A stretch of 11,098 nucleotides of DNA from NCBI GenBank assembly GCA_046302715.1, contig JBKCHQ010000274.1, positions 1-11,098 on the forward strand, in the 5' to 3' direction. Both the position numbers and the translations under genes were made by a program. The notes under the pieces are model-generated. The model was not told the origin of the DNA. It worked only from the letters and a program-made list of their open reading frames with translations, and searched no databases. This document shows positions 1 to 6,619 of the stretch, piece by piece (the first letter of the stretch is position 1; every line of letters starts with the position of its first letter). This stretch comes from CAMCXT01 sp046302715. GTDB lineage: Bacteria; Bacteroidota; Bacteroidia; M30B66.

Positions 1-1
1 T

Positions 2-1912
2 CCACGAGTTAATGGCAACGGACAAGGCGAATTGGTAGCACCTGACATTAAAAAGAATATATATATAGGAGTTCACACCTATCCGGGGCCATCGGTTTAC
101 ATACTGAGCTTTGAAGACCCCAATCGCAACGGAGGCGTGGTTAACATTCCCAATTCCGTGAATATACCATTTTACGTAAGCACGCAACTGATTATAAATC
201 CGTTTTTAGGCATCAATAACTCTGTTCAATTACTCAATCCTCCTATTGATGAGGCCTGTACTGGCCAAATATTTATACATAACCCCGGCGCTTACGATCC
301 TGATGGCGACAGTGTATCCTATAAAATTGTGCCTTGCCTTGGTGAGAACGGGAATGCCATACCGGGCTTTAATCAGCCGCAGGCCAGCATTAGTTTTACC
401 TTAGACCCTATTACGGGCGATCTTATTTGGGACAGTCCTCTGCCCGGTGGTATTGGTGAATATAATGTGGCCTTTGTTCTTGAAGAGTGGCGCAATGGTT
501 TTCTAATTGGATTCGTTACGCGCGATATGCAGATAAACGTAGTGCCCTGCCAGAACCAACCGCCACAAATAAACCCGATACCTGATATTTGCGTGGATGC
601 CGGCGACACCGTGCAGTTTACCGTGCAAGCCATTGATACCGACAGCCCGGTGCAATTGGTAACGCTCTCGGCCAGTGGAGGCCCCTTATTGTTTACCCCC
701 CCCAACAATGCCGAATTTGCCCCTCTTTCGCTTTTTGGAAATGTAAGCCAGCAATTTTCTTGGGTTACCTCTTGTGTTCATGTTCGCAGGCAACCCTATC
801 TGGTGAGTTTTAAGGCCATTGACAACGGCAATCCTAATCTTGCTTCGTTTGAAAGTGTAAATATCCGTGTGGTGGCAAAGGGTCCCGACAGTATTTCGGC
901 CCAGGCCACAGGCAATCAAATTGAGGTGAACTGGTCGCGAAGCCCTTGCGAGCAAGCTAGCGCCTATGCGGTTTACCGCCGCAGCGGTTCATTTCCGTTT
1001 ACCCCTACACAATGCCAAACAGGCATTCCGCCCGAGGGCGATTATGTGCAAATTGCCACGGTAAACGGACTAAACTCATTAACATATATCGACGGGCAAA
1101 ACGGCGAGCTCAACCCAGGCTCAAACTATTGCTACCGCGTTGTGGCATTATTCCCCGATGGCGCCGAAAGCTATACCTCGCCCGAAGCCTGTGCCGAACT
1201 CGATGATAATCGTCCTGTAATTACGCAGGTGAGCGTTCGAAAAACATCGACCGATAGTGGTGCTGTTTACGTCGAATGGTCAAAACCCAACGAAATTGAC
1301 ACCCTCCAATGGCCCGGACCTTATACATACGAGTTATATAGGGCTAACGGAATTAATGGCGCAGATTTCGTTCTGCTTGCCGAACTGAATGATATAAACG
1401 ATACCCTTTTTCGCGACAGCTTAACCAATGCACCCAATACCGTAAACCAGGGATTGAATTACAAAGTAGTGTTAAAACAAACCAATCAAACCATCGGTGT
1501 TTCGCCCTCATCATCGAGTCCGTTTTTGAGCGGCAGCGGTCAGGATGAGTCTGCGGTGCTTATTTGGAATTACAATGTATTATGGCAGGTTGACAGCACG
1601 GTGATTTATCGTAAAAATTCCAATAGCGGCGCGTTCGAGCCTATTGCAACCCGTTATACCTCAAAATTTACCGATCTGCAATTGGTTAACGGTATAAACT
1701 ATTGCTACAAAATTGAGACATTTGGTCATTTTAGTGCAGAAGGTTTCAACACCCCGCTGCGCAATATGTCGCAAGAGCTTTGCATTACCCCTAACGACCT
1801 TACACCACCTTGTACACCCGTTCTTTCATTAAACAGCAGTTGCGACTCGTTGCTTAATGCATTAAAATGGCAACTTCCATTCGACACCTGCAACAGCGAT
1901 ATTAAGAATTAA
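2..1912 (+). CDS. Large secreted multidomain (cadherin-like/FN3-like) protein, 5' fragment ending at a premature stop; left-truncated
   Basis: The frame is open to the left edge (it reads PRVNGNGQGELVAPD before the TTG at 32), so the true start lies outside the window. It encodes a cell-surface or secreted protein. Around nt 290-540 there is a cadherin-like stretch with AYDPDGDS and a following beta-rich segment, and a second begins with QPPQINPIPDICVDAGD at about nt 557. From about nt 880 to 1790 there are two or three fibronectin-III-like modules, recognisable by repeats of the types VNWSRS/VEWSKP, YAVYRR/YELYRA and NYCYRV/NYCYKI. No enzyme motif is visible. The frame ends at TAA 1910-1912, yet it continues open and homologous in character to 2401, so this is one gene split by a nonsense codon. 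Such architecture is common in Bacteroidota adhesins and surface proteins exported by type IX secretion; the specific ligand is unknown. The truncated product would lack its sorting domain. Confidence 0.8.
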   Translation, partial: PRVNGNGQGELVAPDIKKNIYIGVHTYPGPSVYILSFEDPNRNGGVVNIPNSVNIPFYVSTQLIINPFLGINNSVQLLNPPIDEACTGQIFIHNPGAYDPDGDSVSYKIVPCLGENGNAIPGFNQPQASISFTLDPITGDLIWDSPLPGGIGEYNVAFVLEEWRNGFLIGFVTRDMQINVVPCQNQPPQINPIPDICVDAGDTVQFTVQAIDTDSPVQLVTLSASGGPLLFTPPNNAEFAPLSLFGNVSQQFSWVTSCVHVRRQPYLVSFKAIDNGNPNLASFESVNIRVVAKGPDSISAQATGNQIEVNWSRSPCEQASAYAVYRRSGSFPFTPTQCQTGIPPEGDYVQIATVNGLNSLTYIDGQNGELNPGSNYCYRVVALFPDGAESYTSPEACAELDDNRPVITQVSVRKTSTDSGAVYVEWSKPNEIDTLQWPGPYTYELYRANGINGADFVLLAELNDINDTLFRDSLTNAPNTVNQGLNYKVVLKQTNQTIGVSPSSSSPFLSGSGQDESAVLIWNYNVLWQVDSTVIYRKNSNSGAFEPIATRYTSKFTDLQLVNGINYCYKIETFGHFSAEGFNTPLRNMSQELCITPNDLTPPCTPVLSLNSSCDSLLNALKWQLPFDTCNSDIKN

Positions 1913-2401
1913 ACCGTTTATTTTTACCCGCATCCCGATTCGGGATATGAAACCTTGGTGCAGTACGATTCGGGTATTTTGGAACTGGCTCATTTCCCGG
2001 GCGATTTTGTAGCTGGATGTTACGTGCTAGTTGCCACTGATTCAGCGGGCAATATCAGTAAAAGCGATACGTTGTGTGCCGATAATTGTCCGGAATACTC
2101 CTTACCCAATGTTTTTTCGCCCAACGGCGATGGGTTTAATGATGCATTCAGGCCATTCCCCTATCGTTTTATTGAAAAGATAGATTTGCGAATTTTTAAC
2201 CGATGGGGACAGGAAGTATTTGCCACCGAAGAGCCCGAAATTAATTGGGACGGCAAGAGTAAAATCAGCGGAAGCAAACTCACCGACGGTGTTTATTTTT
2301 ATGTGGGTACCGTTTATGAGCAAAAACTTGTAGGCTTGGTTCCTAGGCAGGTTAAAGGCACCATTCAAATTATTGGGTCAGAAAATAAGGCTCAGGAATA
2401 A
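1913..2401 (+). pseudogene. Disconnected C-terminal fragment with CHU_C (gliding-motility-associated, T9SS type B) sorting domain
   Basis: This is in the same frame as the preceding open frame, directly after its TAA. The first residues, TVYFYPHPDSGYETLV, finish a fibronectin-like module. The CHU_C domain spans about nt 2095-2385, with the hallmark FSPNGDGFNDAF, then IFNRWGQEVF, WDGK, and LTDGVYFYV near the end. This domain is the C-terminal signal that directs proteins through the type IX secretion system in Bacteroidota. The first usable start after the stop is GTG 1955, but a product from it would have no signal peptide and could not be exported, so the fragment is unlikely to function alone. 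A single base change (for example TAA from a Tyr codon, giving I-K-N-Y-T-V-Y) would restore one 798-residue reading across the visible part. A sequencing or assembly error is an equally good explanation. Confidence 0.75.
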
Positions 2402-2419
2402 GGTAAAATATATTGAAAG

Positions 2420-3028
2420 ATGTTTACAGGAATTATTGAATTGCTGGGGCGAGTTGAAGCCATCAAAACACAAGGTGGCAACACAGAGTTCACCATTCAC
2501 AGCGAATGGGAAGGACAATTAAAAGTGGATCAAAGCATAGCTCATGATGGGGTTTGCCTCACCGTAACGGATATTGCCGGGCCCTACCACAAAGTAACCG
2601 CTATTGAAGAGACCCTTCTGAAAACTAATTTGGGAGCACTCTCTGTGGGTTCGGCCGTTAATTTGGAACGTTGCGTTTTAACCGGAAGCCGCTTCGATGG
2701 ACATATTGTTCAGGGACACGTGGATGGTACCGGAATCGTTGATTATATTAATGCTCAGGACGGAAGCTGGAATATTGGAATTAAACATGCCGTGCATCCC
2801 GACTTTATAACGGTGCGTAAAGGAAGTATCTGTTTAAATGGAATTAGCTTAACGGTGGTTAACCGCGACGATGATTTTTTTTCGGTGGCCATCATTCCCT
2901 ATACCTGGAATCATACCAACTTGCAGTTCCTCCAAGTGGGTCAAAAGGTAAATCTGGAATTTGATATTTTGGGGAAATACCTCAGCACCATTATGGGCCG
3001 CCAAAAACTCGGAATAGGACAGCTGTAA
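2420..3028 (+). CDS. ribE: Riboflavin synthase alpha subunit
   Basis: Catalyses dismutation of two 6,7-dimethyl-8-ribityllumazine molecules to riboflavin and a pyrimidinedione, the last step of vitamin B2 synthesis, in the cytosol as a trimer. The 202-residue length is normal. The invariant N-terminus MFTGIIE is present (residues 1-7). Two lumazine-binding beta-barrel repeats can be seen: the first has SIAHDGVCLTV at 39-49; the second starts near QGHVDGTG at 98-105 and has GSICLNGISLTV at 135-146. A C-terminal helix (FDILGKYLS, 181-189) serves trimerisation in the family. The ATG is fixed by the conserved MFTG start. It lies 18 bp after the broken CHU_C gene, so readthrough transcription from that gene is possible. 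No other rib genes or FMN riboswitch are seen nearby. Confidence 0.96.
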   Translation: MFTGIIELLGRVEAIKTQGGNTEFTIHSEWEGQLKVDQSIAHDGVCLTVTDIAGPYHKVTAIEETLLKTNLGALSVGSAVNLERCVLTGSRFDGHIVQGHVDGTGIVDYINAQDGSWNIGIKHAVHPDFITVRKGSICLNGISLTVVNRDDDFFSVAIIPYTWNHTNLQFLQVGQKVNLEFDILGKYLSTIMGRQKLGIGQL

Positions 3029-3056
3029 CTATCCATTAAAAAAAATAATTCGTTTC

Positions 3057-3086
3057 ATAAACAATACTGTTTTATAGGTGTTTGTA
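3057..3086. promoter_or_regulatory. Possible regulator half-site cluster upstream of the CarH-like gene
   Basis: The 108-bp gap before the MerR gene holds ATAAACA (3057-3063), then 4 bp, then TGTTTTA (3068-3074), then TGTTTGT (3079-3085). The first two face each other in the way the inner TTAAACA/TGTTTAA pair does in front of the sigma gene (there with 5 bp between). The second and third are direct repeats exactly 11 bp apart. This suggests autoregulation by the same MerR protein, but the motifs are AT-rich and degenerate, so the case is weak. No clear TAnnTTTG promoter element was found in the gap. Confidence 0.3.
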
Positions 3087-3136
3087 TTGAATAGTGCAGT
3101 ATTCTAACCAACAATACAGCAGCAAGAAACGAAGGG

Positions 3137-4072
3137 ATGCATTCATTAAATTCTAAATACTCCATAAAGGACCTGGAGCGTTTATCGGGCGTTAAGGCGC
3201 ACACGATCCGTATTTGGGAGCAGCGGTATAATTTATTGAGTCCCGATCGCACGGACACCAATATTCGTTTATATAACGATCAGGACGTTAAGCTTTTGCT
3301 CAACATATCCTTACTTATAAAAAACGGAGGTAAAATTTCGCGTCTGGCTCAAATGAGTGCGCAGGAAATTACCCGACAAATTGTGGAATTGGCGGAAAAG
3401 AGTGAAGGGAAAGAACCTTTTTTTGAAGCGCAAATCAACCAAATGGTGTTGGCGATGCTTCAATTTGATGAGGATCGGTTTGAGAGTACGTTAAATACTT
3501 CGGCCACTGAGCTGGGCTTTGAGCCTACCATGTTAAACATAATTATTCCTTTTCTGCAACGAGTGGGCATGATGTGGTTATCTGGAGAATCTTCTATACT
3601 TCAAGAGCATTTTATAAGCAACATGATCCGCCGAAAATTGCTGGTGGCTATTGATGCGCTGCCGGTAATTAAGAATCCTGAAGCGGAGGCGTATTTGCTT
3701 TTCCTACCAGAAGGCGAACTTCATGAATTGGGGCTGTTGTTTTCCAAATATCTATTAAAAGCCCGTGGCAAACGAGTAATGTATTTGGGCCAAACCTTGC
3801 CGCGAGAAGATGTCGAAGTGTATTGCAGAGAGCATAAGCCAGAGTATCTATTAACGTTTTTTACAGCCGCACATTCCGTAAATTCTATTAATATTTACTT
3901 GAACGATTTGAAGAAATTATCAGGAAAGACGAGTGTATTGGTGGCCGGAATGCAGCTGCACCAGCCCGATATTAAAATTCCTGATGGTGTGTGGTTTATT
4001 ACTTCGGTCAATGATTTAATTCGGCTTGCCGAGGGTAAGACATCTGGATTAAAGACCGGTACGGAGCAATAA
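3137..4072 (+). CDS. MerR-family regulator with cobalamin-binding domain, CarH/LitR-like B12 photoreceptor candidate
   Basis: A 311-residue regulator in three parts. Residues about 6-75 are a MerR winged helix (YSIKDLERLSGVKAHTIRIWEQRY, then the wing TNIRLYNDQD). Residues about 95-175 are a helical cobalamin-cap domain carrying W147-x9-E157-H158, the signature of CarH/LitR proteins. Residues about 184-298 are a Rossmann-type B12-binding domain with E194-L-H196-E-L-G199, the ExHxxG motif whose His is the lower cobalt ligand. In characterised relatives adenosylcobalamin drives tetramer assembly and DNA binding in the dark, and light breaks the Co-C bond and releases repression of carotenoid genes. 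Position 148, next to the Trp, is Leu, whereas Thermus CarH has the His that binds cobalt after illumination. The gene sits directly upstream of an ECF sigma/crtB operon, as expected for a carotenoid regulator. Family is certain; light sensing is inferred. Confidence 0.88.
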   Translation: MHSLNSKYSIKDLERLSGVKAHTIRIWEQRYNLLSPDRTDTNIRLYNDQDVKLLLNISLLIKNGGKISRLAQMSAQEITRQIVELAEKSEGKEPFFEAQINQMVLAMLQFDEDRFESTLNTSATELGFEPTMLNIIIPFLQRVGMMWLSGESSILQEHFISNMIRRKLLVAIDALPVIKNPEAEAYLLFLPEGELHELGLLFSKYLLKARGKRVMYLGQTLPREDVEVYCREHKPEYLLTFFTAAHSVNSINIYLNDLKKLSGKTSVLVAGMQLHQPDIKIPDGVWFITSVNDLIRLAEGKTSGLKTGTEQ

Positions 4073-4078
4073 TGCTCC
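4063..4078 (+). terminator. Hairpin bracketing the stop codon of the CarH-like gene, possible terminator
   Basis: A perfect 6-bp stem GGAGCA / TGCTCC encloses a 4-base loop ATAA. The stop codon TAA (4070-4072) forms the last three loop bases. The downstream sequence is AATTCTAAA rather than a clean T-run, so this is a weak intrinsic terminator at best. Confidence 0.35.
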
Positions 4079-4133
4079 AATTCTAAAGCTGCATTGCGCA
4101 GAAGTATAACAAAATTGCGAAGTATTGAAAATT

Positions 4134-4148
4134 AGATCCGCGGGGTCT
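4134..4148 (+). terminator. Small hairpin followed by TT, possible terminator of the CarH-like transcript
   Basis: AGATCC (4134-4139), loop GCG, GGGTCT (4143-4148) make a 6-bp stem with one G-T wobble, followed by TTC. The stem is short and the T-run poor. It may act with the hairpin at 4063-4078. Confidence 0.25.
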
Positions 4149-4281
4149 TTCACCATCAATTATTTCACATCGCTTTAACTAACAAGACTTTATTTGACGT
4201 AAGGTTTATAAGGCATAGCCACTACCCCTCTCAAATTTAACAGATTTTTATAATTTTATTTTACTCATTATCTGATTTTTA

Positions 4282-4307
4282 CGACGTATTTTATTGTTGA
4301 AACGTCG
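4282..4307. promoter_or_regulatory. Perfect inverted repeat CGACGT-N14-ACGTCG upstream of the sigma gene
   Basis: CGACGT at 4282-4287 and ACGTCG at 4302-4307 are exact reverse complements separated by 14 bp, just left of the 35-bp tandem repeat. It stands out in AT-rich surroundings. It could be an operator for a second dimeric regulator or an mRNA stem; no known site is recognised. Confidence 0.3.
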
Positions 4308-4310
4308 ATT

Positions 4311-4380
4311 TTTTTTGTTTAATCTTTATTAGGCATTGTTAAACAGTTTTTGTTTAATATATTTGTCATGTCGTTAAACA
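4311..4380. repeat. Tandem imperfect 35-bp repeat with four TGTTTAA half-sites, candidate operator for the CarH-like regulator
   Basis: Two 35-bp units (4311-4345 and 4346-4380) share a conserved left edge (TTTTTGTTTAAT, 4312-4323 and 4347-4358) and right edge (GTTAAACA, 4338-4345 and 4373-4380), while the middles differ. Each unit is thus TGTTTAA-N16-TTAAACA, an inverted repeat, and the two units are separated by a 5-bp inner spacer. Conserved arms with a diverged middle is what a protein-binding site looks like. The right arm of unit 1 touches the -33 TTG, and the left arm of unit 2 touches the -7 element. TTAAACA contains TnnACA, which matches the half-site pattern I recall for Thermus CarH; that comparison is from memory. 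Confidence 0.6.
4336..4365 (+). promoter_or_regulatory. Bacteroidota-type promoter (-33 TTG, -7 TAnnTTTG) of the sigma/crtB/ispH operon
   Basis: TTG at 4336-4338, 19 bp, then TATATTTG at 4358-4365, an exact match to the Bacteroidota primary-sigma consensus TAnnTTTG with normal spacing. Transcription would begin near 4371-4374, leaving a leader of about 15 nt before the ATG at 4388. Both elements are embedded in the 35-bp repeat, implying repression by occlusion. Confidence 0.65.
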
Positions 4381-4387
4381 AAAAGCT

Positions 4388-4891
4388 ATGTCAACTATCG
4401 AATTCAACTCAGAAGTATTAAGTCTTAGTAAGCCCCTGCGGTATTTTGCGCTAAATCTTACTTCTAATGACGAGGAAGCGAAAGATTTGCTGCAAGAAAC
4501 CATGCTAAAAGCCATTAGTAATCGTCATCGTTTTGCAGATAAAACTAACCTCAAAGCCTGGATGTACACGATTATGAAAAATATTTTCATAAATAACTAC
4601 AGACGTACGGTTAAATCGAGCACCATCGTTGATCAGACTAAAGATTTATACTTTTTGAATATTCCCCAACAGGGAGAGCAAATTGCACCTGAATCGAAAT
4701 ACTCAGAACGAGAAATTCTTCAGAAAATCGAATTGCTTAGCGACGAGTATAAAATTCCGTTTAACATGTATTTTGACGGATACAAATACAAGGAAATCGC
4801 TGATTATCTTGATCTTCCGATTGGCACTGTTAAAAGTCGCATCTTTTTAGCGCGCCGTCAGCTTATGGCTATGTTAAAAGGATACCGTTAA
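4388..4891 (+). CDS. ECF-type RNA polymerase sigma factor (sigma-70 family), carotenoid-cluster associated
   Basis: A 167-residue two-domain sigma factor that would redirect RNA polymerase to a small regulon. Region 2 lies at about residues 14-75, with DEEAKDLLQETMLKA (28-42), NLKAWMYTIMKNIFINNYRR (54-73) for core binding and -10 recognition. Region 4 lies at about 112-164, with YKEIADYLDLPIGTVKSRI, a helix-turn-helix for the -35 element. There is no sigma-1.1 or region 3 and no extra C-terminal domain. It is the first gene of an operon with crtB and ispH, with 24 bp to the crtB start. No anti-sigma gene follows, unusual for ECF factors, so control is more likely transcriptional, through the CarH-like protein encoded upstream and its candidate operator. 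Family assignment is firm; the target promoters are unknown. Confidence 0.93.
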   Translation: MSTIEFNSEVLSLSKPLRYFALNLTSNDEEAKDLLQETMLKAISNRHRFADKTNLKAWMYTIMKNIFINNYRRTVKSSTIVDQTKDLYFLNIPQQGEQIAPESKYSEREILQKIELLSDEYKIPFNMYFDGYKYKEIADYLDLPIGTVKSRIFLARRQLMAMLKGYR

Positions 4892-4915
4892 TTGTTATAT
4901 TCGGCAATGGCAACC

Positions 4916-5752
4916 ATGCAAATTTTCGATTCGGTAAGTATACGGTGCAGCAGGCTTACCACCCAAAAATACAGCACATCGTTTACTTTGGGCATAAAAT
5001 CGCTTTCTAAACGGTTTAGAGATCCTATTTATTCGATTTACGGATTTGTGCGTTTTGCCGACGAAATTGTAGATACGTTTGAACACCCCGATAAAGCATT
5101 GCTATTAGCCGACTTCAAAAAGGATACGTGGAAAGCCATTGATCAAAAAATAAGTTTAAATCCCATTCTGCACAGTTTTCAGGCTTGCGTAAATCAATAC
5201 GGCATAGAGCGGGAGCTCATTGACACCTTCCTGCATTCGATGGAGATGGATCTTTCAGAAAAATCGTACGATCAGGCAGGCTATGAAAAATATATCTTGG
5301 GATCGGCTGAAGTGGTCGGACTAATGTGCCTGCGTGTTTTTTGCGAAGGCGATGAAGCGCAATACCAAAAACTTAAAACGCCCGCCATGCGATTGGGGTC
5401 GGCATTTCAGAAGATAAATTTTCTACGCGATCTCAATGCCGATTATGCCACACTGGGACGTACATATTTTCCACATCTAAGTATGGATGCCTTTGATGAC
5501 AGCATAAAAGCTGATATTTTAGAAGACATTCAAAAAGACTTTGAAGACGGTTTCAAGGGCATTTTAATGCTACCAAAAGGTGCACGCTTCGGTGTTTATG
5601 TGGCCTACGTTTATTATTTCGCATTATTGAATAAAATTCGCAATACTCCATCCACTACCATATTAAACGAACGCATTAGAATCCCCGACGGTAGAAAATA
5701 TGCGCTTATTGTGCAATCTTACATTCGGCACCAACTCAATTTAATTGGTTAA
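4916..5752 (+). CDS. crtB: Phytoene synthase (squalene/phytoene synthase family)
   Basis: Condenses two geranylgeranyl diphosphates to phytoene, the first committed step to C40 carotenoids. The 278-residue protein shows both magnesium-binding aspartate motifs of the family: D49-E-I-V-D53 (in FVRFADEIVD) and D172-L-N-A-D176 (in INFLRDLNADYATLGRTYFP). The N-terminal KYSTSFTLGI and the ILGSAEVVGLMCLRVF helix also fit. The start at ATG 4916 is chosen because MQIFDSVS-x-CS-x-x-TTQKYSTSF matches the usual family N-terminus; ATG 4907 and TTG 4892 are in frame and would add 3 or 8 residues. No Shine-Dalgarno is visible. It is cotranscribed with the sigma gene and ispH. The related hydroxysqualene or squalene functions cannot be fully excluded from sequence, but the context favours phytoene. 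A phytoene desaturase gene, frequently adjacent in this phylum, is not present here. Confidence 0.92.
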   Translation: MQIFDSVSIRCSRLTTQKYSTSFTLGIKSLSKRFRDPIYSIYGFVRFADEIVDTFEHPDKALLLADFKKDTWKAIDQKISLNPILHSFQACVNQYGIERELIDTFLHSMEMDLSEKSYDQAGYEKYILGSAEVVGLMCLRVFCEGDEAQYQKLKTPAMRLGSAFQKINFLRDLNADYATLGRTYFPHLSMDAFDDSIKADILEDIQKDFEDGFKGILMLPKGARFGVYVAYVYYFALLNKIRNTPSTTILNERIRIPDGRKYALIVQSYIRHQLNLIG

Positions 5753-5765
5753 CATTAAAAAAATT

Positions 5766-6617
5766 ATGCCTGTAAAAAATATTTCGGTTACTATAGATGC
5801 CAACTCGGGCTTTTGCTTTGGAGTGGTTTATGCCATCGAAATGGCAGAAGAAGTGCTCGATAATCAAGGCTATCTTTATTGTTTGGGAGATATTGTACAC
5901 AACGACGAAGAAGTAAATCGGTTAAAAGCTAAGGGTTTAAGAATTATAGACCATCAGCAGTTTGAGCATCTCGAAAACGAAAAAGTTCTTATACGTGCGC
6001 ATGGCGAACCTCCATCAACGTACCGAAAAGCCATCGAAAATAATATTACCCTAATTGACGCTACCTGTCCGGTAGTGCTCAAGCTTCAAAACCGCATTCG
6101 CTCATCGTACGACAAAAACGAAACCATTTTCTTAATGGGCAAGAAGGGACATGCGGAAGTAACAGGATTAATGGGTCAAATCAACAACAAAGGCATCGTA
6201 TTTTCGGATGTTGCCGAATTGGACGTTGAAACGTTACCTCAGGAAATTACCTTGTACACGCAAACCACCAAAAGCAAGCAAAAGTTCAAAGAAACACGCA
6301 TGGCTTTAGAAGCACGTGGCATTAAAGTAAATGCACACGATACCATTTGTTCGCAGGTGAGCGATCGCGACAATGAACTGCGCAATTTTGCTTGTGCATA
6401 TGATGCCGTAATTTTTGTGAGCGGTACCAAATCTTCAAATGGTAAGGTGTTGTATCAAGTGTGCAAAGAACAAAATCCGAAAACGTATTTCATTTCCAGC
6501 CTTAGCGAGCTCGATGCTTCGTGGTTCGAGCCCAATACCAAAGTAGGCATTTGCGGTGCAACATCAACACCCATGTGGCTAATGGAGGAAATTAAAGCGG
6601 CTGTGGAACAGCTGTAA
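5766..6617 (+). CDS. ispH: 4-hydroxy-3-methylbut-2-enyl diphosphate reductase (IspH/LytB)
   Basis: Final enzyme of the MEP isoprenoid pathway: reduces HMBPP to IPP and DMAPP with a [4Fe-4S] cluster. The 283-residue protein has the three cluster cysteines C17 (SGFCFGV), C101 (DATCPVV) and C195 (TICSQ), and substrate-site residues H45 (IVHN), H79 (RAHGEPP) and H129-x-E131 (GHAEVTG). The C-terminal GICGATSTP corresponds to the GxxAGASxP loop of the family. ATG 5766 is preferred because it puts the first Cys motif at the usual distance; TTG 5745, which overlaps the crtB end, would add seven residues. It starts 13 bp after the crtB stop and ends 2 bp before the next gene, so it is in the carotenoid operon, where raising IPP/DMAPP supply alongside CrtB makes metabolic sense. 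A second, housekeeping ispH elsewhere cannot be judged from here. Confidence 0.96.
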   Translation: MPVKNISVTIDANSGFCFGVVYAIEMAEEVLDNQGYLYCLGDIVHNDEEVNRLKAKGLRIIDHQQFEHLENEKVLIRAHGEPPSTYRKAIENNITLIDATCPVVLKLQNRIRSSYDKNETIFLMGKKGHAEVTGLMGQINNKGIVFSDVAELDVETLPQEITLYTQTTKSKQKFKETRMALEARGIKVNAHDTICSQVSDRDNELRNFACAYDAVIFVSGTKSSNGKVLYQVCKEQNPKTYFISSLSELDASWFEPNTKVGICGATSTPMWLMEEIKAAVEQL

Positions 6618-6619
6618 CC

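Larger units (their letters stand above)
4073..4387. other. 315-bp regulatory intergenic region between the CarH-like and ECF sigma genes
   Basis: No coding sequence is supported here. The left part holds two small hairpins, and the right third holds an inverted repeat, a tandem 35-bp repeat and a promoter, each listed separately. The stretch 4150-4280 is AT-rich with no recognised element. Confidence 0.6.

Noticed and set aside
373..955. Minus-strand open frames within the adhesin gene (373-708, 686-955) and plus 1012-1206
   Set aside because: They are out-of-frame with a clear multidomain protein and have a biased composition typical of shadow frames.
1913..1960. Programmed stop-codon readthrough of the adhesin TAA
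   Set aside because: TAA is the tightest stop, the following bases (ACC) match no known readthrough context, and no downstream structure is apparent.
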